Assembly: GCA_050946375.1 (NCBI GenBank)
Contig: JBMNUT010000008.1
Location: 1-64,000 of the forward strand
Length of the DNA stretch: 64,000 nucleotides
Source: UBA1794 sp050946375
GTDB taxonomy: Bacteria > Bacteroidota > Bacteroidia > Bacteroidales > Bacteroidaceae
Direction: 5' to 3'
The position numbers were made by a program, and so were the translations under genes. Position 1 is the first letter of the stretch. Each line of letters opens with the position of its first letter. Shown one piece after another: positions 43,285 to 50,945 of this stretch. The notes under the pieces were generated by a model, which was not told the DNA's origin, did not search any database, and worked only from the letters and a program-made list of their open reading frames with translations.

Positions 43285-44406
43285 TTACCGTATGCCGCCT
43301 CTGCGACGTACATAGCCGGCTACCCGGAACAGGGGAGTCAGCAGACACTCCATCGGCGCCAGTCGGAAGAAATCGCAGCTGCGACGGACATCATGCCTGA
43401 AAAGCCGGAACATCACTCTCCAGAATCCGCCGGAGGACGCAAACGCATGGTCGTAGGCGTCTTCAGCATGATGGCCGAAGTTGCCGCCTTTCCAAATAGC
43501 GTCTTCCACCTTTTGCTCCATCTTCCGCAGTCGGACTTTTTTCCCTTCCAGCAACGAGAGGGACAAGCGGTCCATGGCCGAAGCCATATACGCAAGCCCG
43601 AGTAAATGAAGGCCTTGCGAATAACGGTCGATGTCCAGCCCCGGCTGATGAACCAAAACGTACCAATCGCAAAGATGCCGTAGCCCTACCCCTTCGAGAC
43701 GCAAATGAGCCGAGAAATGGATTACGGAAAACAGGGCTTCAAACCAGGAAGGTGCCACCGGAATTGTCAGTGGTTCACTGCCCTCTGCCTGCTGTAATGT
43801 ACGGGAAACAATGCCGCCCGGGAACCATTCCTTTACCAGTGTCTCCAATTTCCACGCATTTCCCAGCCAGAAGAAAAGCGCAATCATGTAGTGGTTCTCT
43901 ATGTCTACGCCTTTATAGGAGTACTCCGAATGTTTGGTTGAGTGTGATTTTATCTGAAAACCGTGGCTTTCGAGCAATGTGTCCAGTCTTTTAGCCGCAT
44001 TCCGTCCGGCATAAAAGTCAATATCGCCGCAAGAACGATGCTGGGGGTGAGGATAAAGTGCGGCAGTCCCCTGCCCTTTCAGGCAAACATACGGCATTTT
44101 AAACTCACCGACCATAAGTTTGTCCAATTCCTGCAAGGCCGAATTTACCCGTTGATTGGCGCGTTCTGTTTCCACCACCCGCGAAAACCATTTGTAGAAC
44201 AGCTCCTTTTCGGGATGCAACTCCTTGGGTAAAGTCAAAAGCCCGTCCCACGCAACAGCAACCACTGCTTGTTGTTGAGACAGGCTATATACAGATTCCC
44301 AGTCGGTTTCCCCTTTTGGAAATAAAGTCGGGTCAGCTTGTGCGTTCACGCCCAATCCTGCGCTCAGCAGATTGCATAATTGTACGTAAACAGGCTTCCT
44401 TTTCAT
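43285..44406 (-). CDS. Nucleotidyltransferase-fold family protein (PF14907 type)
   Basis: 373 residues from the ATG at 44406 (MKRKPVYVQLCNLL); an ATG at 44472 would overlap yqgE. The core YVCLKGQGTAALYPHPQHRSCGDIDFYAG resembles the minimal nucleotidyltransferase motif, with the DID pair in CGDIDFY. In Bacteroides such proteins are common and often lie near polysaccharide genes, but there are none here. The substrate is unknown. It is third in a leftward unit after an aminotransferase and YqgE. Confidence 0.82.
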   Translation of the reverse strand: MKRKPVYVQLCNLLSAGLGVNAQADPTLFPKGETDWESVYSLSQQQAVVAVAWDGLLTLPKELHPEKELFYKWFSRVVETERANQRVNSALQELDKLMVGEFKMPYVCLKGQGTAALYPHPQHRSCGDIDFYAGRNAAKRLDTLLESHGFQIKSHSTKHSEYSYKGVDIENHYMIALFFWLGNAWKLETLVKEWFPGGIVSRTLQQAEGSEPLTIPVAPSWFEALFSVIHFSAHLRLEGVGLRHLCDWYVLVHQPGLDIDRYSQGLHLLGLAYMASAMDRLSLSLLEGKKVRLRKMEQKVEDAIWKGGNFGHHAEDAYDHAFASSGGFWRVMFRLFRHDVRRSCDFFRLAPMECLLTPLFRVAGYVRRRGGIR

Positions 44407-44428
44407 GATATTACGAGGGTAATTTCTG

Positions 44429-45046
44429 CTAATTATACAAAGGAATACGGGTAAAGAGGGTGCAGATTTCATATTTGCGCCCCATGCGGGTTAAGGTCGA
44501 TGCCCACATGTTTTCCTCATATTCCAGCGCATGCTGCACATCAGTCCCGCCCAATATCCATGAGTGTGCACGTTCTATCTCATTTCTCAGCTGGGCCGGA
44601 GTCCAGCAGGAGTAGCCTAAGAAAAAGCGGCTGTGCGCATTGGGATTAGAGTCGGTAAGCATTTTCTGTTTCATCTGCTCGAAATCGCCATTTACCCATA
44701 GGCCGGGCAAAACGGGCGAAGCGTTTTTCAGGTCACCATAAGTGTGCAGGAAAAAAAGCGTGTCCTTTCCGACTGGACCTCCATTGTAGATATTCTGTTC
44801 CAACGAATCGATATGCGCAAATTCGGGGACTATCTGACCCAATCCACGGTCGTAAAAAGGTGGCAAATCCAGGCGTAAACCTAAAACATCCTTGTCGGAG
44901 ATGGAAATCAGCAGAATCACAGAGTGACGAAACACGTAGTCGTGCATGAAAGGCTCTGCGATTAACAGCATTCCCTCCTGCGGTCTCGGCTGATTGGCAG
45001 GGGGAATTTGATAAAACTCCTTCAAATCCTGGATATCCATAGGCAT
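44429..45046 (-). CDS. YqgE/AlgH family protein (DUF179)
   Basis: 205 residues. Family signatures are GMLLIAEPFMHDYVFRHSVILLI at the N-terminus, YNGGPVGKDTLFFLHTYGDL in the middle and FFLGYSCWTPAQLRNEIERAHSW further on. YqgE/AlgH is a small cytosolic protein of uncertain role, implicated in regulation in Pseudomonas. A start at ATG 45040 is equally possible. It lies between an aminotransferase and the nucleotidyltransferase-like gene. Confidence 0.93.
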   Translation of the reverse strand: MPMDIQDLKEFYQIPPANQPRPQEGMLLIAEPFMHDYVFRHSVILLISISDKDVLGLRLDLPPFYDRGLGQIVPEFAHIDSLEQNIYNGGPVGKDTLFFLHTYGDLKNASPVLPGLWVNGDFEQMKQKMLTDSNPNAHSRFFLGYSCWTPAQLRNEIERAHSWILGGTDVQHALEYEENMWASTLTRMGRKYEICTLFTRIPLYN

Positions 45047-45062
45047 TTCCTGTTTTAGTCCA

Positions 45063-46391
45063 CTATGCTTTCCGTGGATGATTGGCTTCGAACAAAGTCA
45101 TTCGTTGCTCCAGAAGTTCGTATTGATGCGGCTCGATGAAAGACGTGCAGGCTCTCAATCCCTGTTGGTCGCTTCCGGTTGTGTCGAGGGGAATAGCACT
45201 GACTCCGTAATAGAGCAGTTCTTTCATCAGCTCTCCACCGGTCATTCCCGGATAACCGATTGTAAAGTAGAAACCATCGGCCAGAGGGGCGCCCATATCG
45301 TTGTCGTAGACCAGATAAAAACCATGCCGGCAAAATATCTCTTTCAGGCGCTTTGCCCGACGGCCATACTCTATTACTTCATTCCGGAAGTTATAGCGTC
45401 CTTCGACAGCTGCTTTCATCATTGCAGCCATCGCATATTGGGCGGAGTGACTTGTCCCCGAGGAAAGAGCGTAAAGGATGCGATGGATAAATACAGTTCC
45501 AAACGTACCTCCCCCGTATCTTTGCTCATAACCGGGCGCAGTCTCATGATACAAAGCATCGCTAATGCAGCATACTCCTATGCGTTGCCCCGCATAGCTA
45601 AAGGCTTTCGATGCTGAGATAAGCAAAACGTAGCGGTCCGTATAGCGCGCTACGGTAGGTTGGAAAGGCGGTTGGTAAGGGGTACTGAGATCCTTGCGGA
45701 AGTCCATGGCAAAATAAGCGAGGTCTTCCAGGACTACAACTTTGTACTGAGTCGCCAACTCACCGATGATGCGCAATTCTTCTTCGCACAGACAAATCCA
45801 CGAAGGATTGTTGGGATTTGAATAAATAATGGCACATATCCGGCCGCTCTTCAAATAACTTTCCAGCTTATCACGCAACTTTTCGCCCCGATAATGATAT
45901 ACATCGAACGTTTCATAGCGGGCTCCCATTACGACACACTGCTGTTTTTGTACGGGGAAGCCTGGATCGATGAAAAGTATCGTATCTTTTTGAGGATCGG
46001 CTTGCACCGCAGTCATAAAAGAGGCATAGGTTCCTTGCATGGAGCCAGTCACGGGTACGCACCCCTCCGGCGAAACGTCGACATTGATAAAGGCTTTCAC
46101 AAAAGCCGAAGCCTGCCTTTTCAGTTCGGGCAAGCCGTTTATATCCGGATACAGGCGTGCTATTCCTTTTTCCAGAGCCTCTATTTCGGCTTTTACGCCG
46201 ATTTCCGACGGAGGCAGGCCGGGTACGCCCATTTCCATCTTGATGAATTCTTGCCCGGAGGTTTGCTCTGCCATGGAGGCAATCGCCTTTACCTCGCGAA
46301 TCGTAGCTTTTGTCAAGTCGGCAATGCCCATCTTCTCTACCGCTTCTTCAATGTATTTTCGGGCTATTGGAGTATCATTAGTAGGGTTCAT
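45063..46391 (-). CDS. PLP-dependent aminotransferase, class I/II
   Basis: 442 residues from the ATG at 46391; the ORF's first ATG (46448) lies upstream of the promoter box. Features are YPDINGLPELKRQASAFVKAF, the Asn and Asp of the PLP site (SNPNNPSW and LEDLAYFAMD), and the PLP lysine in SASKAFSYAGQRIG. It transfers an amino group from an amino acid to a keto acid; specificity is not evident. It is first in a leftward three-gene unit, with its promoter back-to-back with that of the ABC-F gene. Confidence 0.92.
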   Translation of the reverse strand: MNPTNDTPIARKYIEEAVEKMGIADLTKATIREVKAIASMAEQTSGQEFIKMEMGVPGLPPSEIGVKAEIEALEKGIARLYPDINGLPELKRQASAFVKAFINVDVSPEGCVPVTGSMQGTYASFMTAVQADPQKDTILFIDPGFPVQKQQCVVMGARYETFDVYHYRGEKLRDKLESYLKSGRICAIIYSNPNNPSWICLCEEELRIIGELATQYKVVVLEDLAYFAMDFRKDLSTPYQPPFQPTVARYTDRYVLLISASKAFSYAGQRIGVCCISDALYHETAPGYEQRYGGGTFGTVFIHRILYALSSGTSHSAQYAMAAMMKAAVEGRYNFRNEVIEYGRRAKRLKEIFCRHGFYLVYDNDMGAPLADGFYFTIGYPGMTGGELMKELLYYGVSAIPLDTTGSDQQGLRACTSFIEPHQYELLEQRMTLFEANHPRKA

Positions 46392-46418
46392 TCTGCTTAT
46401 TATGGTTGATGTTTTGCG

Positions 46419-46426
46419 CAAAAGTA
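46419..46426 (-). promoter_or_regulatory. Promoter -7 box for the aminotransferase unit
   Basis: Minus strand TACTTTTG, consensus TAnnTTTG, 28 bases before the ATG at 46391. Confidence 0.65.
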
Positions 46427-46459
46427 CAAAAAAAAGCATTCGCATCAACTAAAATACCG

Positions 46460-46467
46460 TACCTTTG
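46460..46467 (+). promoter_or_regulatory. Promoter -7 box for the ABC-F gene
   Basis: TACCTTTG, 46 bases before the ATG at 46513; divergent from the box at 46419-46426. Confidence 0.65.
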
Positions 46468-46512
46468 CCCTTATTCTTGAGAATCTTGTTATATCATATT
46501 TCGTAGCATCAA

Positions 46513-48486
46513 ATGATTTCTGTCGATAATTTAGCCGTAGAGTTCAACGCCCACAGCCTGTTCGAAGAAGTAAGTTATGTCATAAACCCTAACGACCGGA
46601 TTGCATTGGTCGGGAAAAACGGAGCCGGAAAGTCTACTATGTTGAAGATATTAGCAGGCATACAGCAGCCGACTCGCGGGCAAGTGTCGATGCCCAAAGG
46701 CACTACGATAGGATACCTGCCACAGGTGATGGAACTGAACGATAATCTGACGGTCATCGAAGAGGCAGAAAAGGCTTTTTCAGCCATCCACAAGATGAAA
46801 GAGGAAATCGAGACGCTCCGGAAAAAGATGGAGAGTTGTACCGATTTCGAGAGCGAAGAATACCACAACCTGATAGACCGTTTTACATATCTGAACGAAC
46901 AATTCCTGATGGCCGGAGGCACAAACTTCCGTGCAGAGACCGAGCGTACCCTGATAGGCCTTGGATTTCTGCGCGAAGACTTCGACAGACCGACTTCAGA
47001 GTTCAGCGGCGGATGGAGAATGCGCATAGAGTTGGCCAAATTGCTCCTGCAGCATCCCGACGTTTTGCTCTTGGACGAGCCGACAAACCATCTGGATATT
47101 GAAAGTATCCAGTGGCTCGAAAAGTTTTTGGCCACGCGGGCCAATGCCGTTGTGCTGGTCAGTCACGACCGGGCATTTATAAATAATGTAACGAACCGCA
47201 CGATAGAAATCGAGTGCGGGCATATCTATGACTACCGGGTCTCCTATGACCAGTTCGTAACTCTCCGCAAAGAACGCCGCGAACAGCAGCGCCGTGCCTA
47301 CGAAAATCAGCAGAAACAGATACAAGATACGGAAGCCTTCATCGAACGATTCCGATATAAGACCTCAAAGGCCGTACAAGTTCAGAGCCGAATCAAGCAG
47401 TTGGCCAAATTGGAGCGCATACAAATCGACGAAGAGGATAATTCTTTGCTGCGATTGAAGTTCCCCCCGGCCGAACGTTCCGGTGATTTTCCCTTGATTT
47501 GCGAAGAAGTCGGGAAAACTTACGGCACACACACGGTATTCAGCCATGTGAACCTGACAATACGGCGGGGCGAAAAGGTTGCTTTCGTCGGGAAAAACGG
47601 CGAAGGAAAGAGTACGCTGGTCAAATGTATCATGGGTGAAATACCTTTCGACGGGCGTTTGACCATCGGGCACAATGTGAAAATCGGATATTTTGCCCAG
47701 AATCAGGCCCAAATGCTGGATGGCGAGCTGACCGTATTCGAGACAATCGACAAAGTAGCCGTGGGAGACATACGAACCAAGATACGCGATCTGCTGGGCG
47801 CGTTCATGTTTGGCGGAGAAGCCTCCGACAAAAAGGTAAAAGTGCTGAGTGGAGGCGAAAGAACACGGCTGGCAATGATACGTCTGCTGCTCGAACCGGT
47901 CAATTTCCTCATATTAGACGAGCCAACCAACCATCTGGATATGCGTTCAAAGGACGTTTTGAAGGAGGCGATACTGGCTTTTAACGGCACGGTTATCGTG
48001 GTCAGCCACGACCGTGACTTCCTCGAAGGGCTTGTCACGAAGGTCTATGAATTCGGCGGCGGAAAAGTGCGCGAACACTTGGGAGGCATCTATGACTTCC
48101 TGGAAAAGAAACAAATCGAAAGCCTCAATGAATTGAATCCGACTGCCTCCGCCAATGGCAAAAAGCCCGGGCAGTCTTCGGGAAAAGACACGGCGGTTTC
48201 GGACAAAAGAGGCAAGGGAAATTCGAACTCCCTTTCGTATGAAGAACAAAAAGAGCGCAACAAACGCCAGAAAAAGCTGGAGAAAGAAGTCAAAGAATGC
48301 GAGCAGGCCATCAATGAGCTGGAGTCGGCCATTGCAATCCTTGAGGCACAAATGGCTACCCCCGAGGGCAGTTCTGATGTGTCTCTCTATGAAAAGCACG
48401 GAAACCTGAAGAAGCAGTTGGATTTAAAGGTGGATGAATGGGAAAAAGCTTCTGAAGAACTCGAAGCGTTCCAAAAGCAGGAATAA
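46513..48486 (+). CDS. ABC-F family ATPase (ribosome-associated type)
   Basis: 657 residues with two ATP-binding cassettes and no membrane helices. Walker A motifs are GKNGAGKST (34-42) and GKNGEGKST (~362), and the signature motifs SGGWRMR and LSGGERTR, each followed by LLDEPTNHLD or ILDEPTNHLD. The inter-domain linker (~245-320) is basic and helical, and a C-terminal coiled coil rich in Lys and Glu (~545-655) ends the protein. ABC-F proteins act on ribosomes in translation; the C-terminal coiled coil is most like Uup/YdiF. Resistance function is not indicated. It is followed by the patatin gene after 12 bp. Confidence 0.93.
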   Translation: MISVDNLAVEFNAHSLFEEVSYVINPNDRIALVGKNGAGKSTMLKILAGIQQPTRGQVSMPKGTTIGYLPQVMELNDNLTVIEEAEKAFSAIHKMKEEIETLRKKMESCTDFESEEYHNLIDRFTYLNEQFLMAGGTNFRAETERTLIGLGFLREDFDRPTSEFSGGWRMRIELAKLLLQHPDVLLLDEPTNHLDIESIQWLEKFLATRANAVVLVSHDRAFINNVTNRTIEIECGHIYDYRVSYDQFVTLRKERREQQRRAYENQQKQIQDTEAFIERFRYKTSKAVQVQSRIKQLAKLERIQIDEEDNSLLRLKFPPAERSGDFPLICEEVGKTYGTHTVFSHVNLTIRRGEKVAFVGKNGEGKSTLVKCIMGEIPFDGRLTIGHNVKIGYFAQNQAQMLDGELTVFETIDKVAVGDIRTKIRDLLGAFMFGGEASDKKVKVLSGGERTRLAMIRLLLEPVNFLILDEPTNHLDMRSKDVLKEAILAFNGTVIVVSHDRDFLEGLVTKVYEFGGGKVREHLGGIYDFLEKKQIESLNELNPTASANGKKPGQSSGKDTAVSDKRGKGNSNSLSYEEQKERNKRQKKLEKEVKECEQAINELESAIAILEAQMATPEGSSDVSLYEKHGNLKKQLDLKVDEWEKASEELEAFQKQE

Positions 48487-48498
48487 ACGAAAAAACAG

Positions 48499-50790
48499 AT
48501 GCACGCCATGGGACGACGGGCTATTTTCCTTTTCTTACTTCTCGCTCTCTTCCAAACGACGAAGGCAGAAAATAATCTTATCAAGGAGTCTTCTTCCGAA
48601 CGGCCGAAGATAGGACTCGTCCTGTGTGGCGGAGGCGCCAAAGGCACTGCACACATCGGGGCGCTGAAGGTGCTGGAACGGGCCGGAATCCCCATCGATT
48701 ATATCGCAGGGACAAGCATGGGCAGCATCATCGGAGGCCTGTATTCCATAGGCTATTCTGCCAATCAATTGGACAGCATAGTGCGCGATATCGATTGGAG
48801 CTTTCTTTTGAGCGACAAAAAGCGGCGCGAGGCTCAAAACATGCAGGAGCGCAACCGTTCGGAGCGCTACATCGTATCGCGTTCCTTCGGGAAAAAGATG
48901 AAAACAGACGAGTCGCTTGGCGGAGGGTTCATACGGGGAAATAACATTCAGAATACCTTTTCGGCCCTCACCATCGGTTATCACGACTCCATCGACTTCG
49001 CCGATTTGCCCATCCCCTTCGCCTGTGTGGCACAAGACATTGTGACGGGAAAAGAAATCGTCCTCAAAAGCGGAGTATTGAGCACCGCCATGCGCGCAAG
49101 CATGGCCGTGCCCGGCGTATTCTCCCCCATCCGCGAACATGGGATGGTGCTGATTGACGGAGGAATGGTAAACAATTATCCGGTTGACATAGTGCGCGCA
49201 ATGGGAGCCGATATCGTAATCGGTGTAGACGTACAGAACAATCTGAAGAACGACAGCACGCTCAAGAATGCAGGCGATATATTGGGGCAGATAGTGAGCC
49301 TCATGGGTAAGGAAAAGTATTCCAAGAACATAGAAAATACCGATGTGTATATCCGCGTCGATGTGGAGGGATACGGCTCGACCAGCTTTACGCCCAACGC
49401 CATTGACAGCCTGATTCATAAAGGGCAGGAAGCCGCCGAAAAAGAATGGATTACCCTGCGTGCCATAGCGCTTAAGGAAAGAGCTTACGGCATTTCGCCT
49501 CTTTCGATCGATACGCTCTATTCTCCCAATACGCCGAAGCGCCCTTACCGCAGTTTCTCCAACCAGCAGAAAATAGCCATCGACCGGATTGTCATTCCGC
49601 ACATGTCTCAAAAGGAGGAGAACTGGATCATGAAACGCTGCGGGCTGCAGGAAAACAGTTACATCAGCCTGCAGCAGATAGAAAAGGCAATGGACTTGCT
49701 TTGCAGCCACTTCAATTATGAATGGGTAAATTTCCGTCTTTTGAAGCATGACGACGACGAATTATACACATTGGAGTTCATGCCCGAGCAGAAACAAATG
49801 ACTGAAATCAACGTAGGCGCCCGCTTCGACAGCGAAGAGCTGGCCAGTCTGTTACTGAACCTTACCGCTAACTTGAAAGGGAAGCGCCCCTCGTCGCTTT
49901 CTCTGACAGCCCGTTTGGGAAAACGCTATATGGGAGAAATCGGATATAGCTGGCGACTGAACCGGAAAGAGCAGTTTGAAGCCAATTTGCTCTACCGTTT
50001 CCGCTACAACGACATCAACGTACACCGACAGGGGAAGCGCTATTACAACGCCACCTACCGCCAACATGCAATGGAGGCCTTCTTTGCCACAAGCAATTCC
50101 CACAATTTGCGGTTTATTGCAGGACTTCGCTGCGAATTCCTTAATTACAGCAACTTTTTATCCAACATAAATTCGGAATACGCCAACGTTTCTCAGGCAG
50201 AGAACGAGCGCCTTATCAGTTACTTCGGCGAGTTACAGGTAAACAACTGGGACGATGCGTATTTTCCCACCCGCGGTCTACAAATGCGCACCAGCTATAC
50301 GCTGACAACGGATAACTTTGCCAAATATCAGGACGAGAAACCGTTCTTTGCCATACAGACTTCCTGGGAAGGTGCCCTTAGCCTTTCCAACCGTTTTGTG
50401 CTTCAGCCGGCGTTCCACGCAAGGCTTATCAACGGAAACACCATCCCCTATTCGCAACAGAACACCTTGGGCGGAAGCTATCCCGGTCGCTTTCTGGTAC
50501 AGCAGCTGCCCTTTTACGGCATTTGCAATACCGAACTGGCCGACAACCTGCTCTCCATTGCCAGCGTCAAGCTGCGCTATCACTTGGCGCGCATACACTA
50601 TCTGAGCCTGAACGGCAGCGCTGCAATGAACAGCCACGACCTGAGACATTTCTGGAGCGGGGAATTCATGTACGGCATTAACCTCACTTATAGCCTGCAG
50701 ACGCCATTCGGTCCGCTTAGTGCTTCTACCGAATACAGCAACCACACGGACAAATTAGGCTTTTATGTCAACATAGGTTTCTATTTCTGA
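48499..50790 (+). CDS. Patatin-like phospholipase fused to an outer-membrane beta-barrel
   Basis: 763 residues. Signal peptide (~1-23), then a patatin domain (~36-290) with the glycine-rich oxyanion loop CGGGAKGTAHIG, the nucleophile S73 in GTSMG and the catalytic aspartate in LIDGGMVNNYP. A short POTRA-like segment (~355-425) precedes a C-terminal beta-barrel (~430-763) ending in an aromatic-rich strand (KLGFYVNIGFYF), the outer-membrane sorting signal. The plan is that of PlpD-type type V autotransporters, with a lipase linked to a BamA-like barrel. It may act on phospholipids at the outer membrane. Confidence 0.92.
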   Translation: MHAMGRRAIFLFLLLALFQTTKAENNLIKESSSERPKIGLVLCGGGAKGTAHIGALKVLERAGIPIDYIAGTSMGSIIGGLYSIGYSANQLDSIVRDIDWSFLLSDKKRREAQNMQERNRSERYIVSRSFGKKMKTDESLGGGFIRGNNIQNTFSALTIGYHDSIDFADLPIPFACVAQDIVTGKEIVLKSGVLSTAMRASMAVPGVFSPIREHGMVLIDGGMVNNYPVDIVRAMGADIVIGVDVQNNLKNDSTLKNAGDILGQIVSLMGKEKYSKNIENTDVYIRVDVEGYGSTSFTPNAIDSLIHKGQEAAEKEWITLRAIALKERAYGISPLSIDTLYSPNTPKRPYRSFSNQQKIAIDRIVIPHMSQKEENWIMKRCGLQENSYISLQQIEKAMDLLCSHFNYEWVNFRLLKHDDDELYTLEFMPEQKQMTEINVGARFDSEELASLLLNLTANLKGKRPSSLSLTARLGKRYMGEIGYSWRLNRKEQFEANLLYRFRYNDINVHRQGKRYYNATYRQHAMEAFFATSNSHNLRFIAGLRCEFLNYSNFLSNINSEYANVSQAENERLISYFGELQVNNWDDAYFPTRGLQMRTSYTLTTDNFAKYQDEKPFFAIQTSWEGALSLSNRFVLQPAFHARLINGNTIPYSQQNTLGGSYPGRFLVQQLPFYGICNTELADNLLSIASVKLRYHLARIHYLSLNGSAAMNSHDLRHFWSGEFMYGINLTYSLQTPFGPLSASTEYSNHTDKLGFYVNIGFYF

Positions 50791-50816
50791 GCGACATCAC
50801 CGCCAGAGTACTACCT

Positions 50817-50940
50817 CCTGCCGGAAAAAGTCCTTGCGCGATTCCGAAATTCTGCTGCATCCCCATGAAAAAAGTCTTGCCACTTTAATGAATAAGTGGC
50901 AAGACTTTTTCTTTCTTATGCTGCGCCTCTTCGGAAACTG
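50817..50940. repeat. 22-bp-period palindromic array, copy G, filling the gap
   Basis: Six phase-locked units begin at 50817, 50839, 50861, 50883, 50905 and 50927. The best are CTTTAATGAATAAG (50883), CCTGCCGGAAAAAG (50817) and CTCTTCGGAAACTG (50927); the others keep part of the palindrome. Spacers are TCCTTGCG, TGCTGCAT, TCTTGCCA, TGGCAAGA and TGCTGCGC. The array occupies nearly the whole space between the convergent patatin and DUF5686 genes. Confidence 0.65.
50869..50910. terminator. Bidirectional terminator formed by the array
   Basis: A perfect 17-bp stem (AAAAAGTCTTGCCACTT at 50869-50885 with its complement at 50894-50910), an 8-base loop, and A/T runs on both sides. It serves both convergent genes. 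Confidence 0.85.
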
Positions 50941-50945
50941 CGCCG

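Noticed and set aside
48535..49749. 404-codon minus-strand frame opposite the patatin gene
   Set aside because: A shadow of the patatin domain, whose catalytic motifs are intact on the plus strand.
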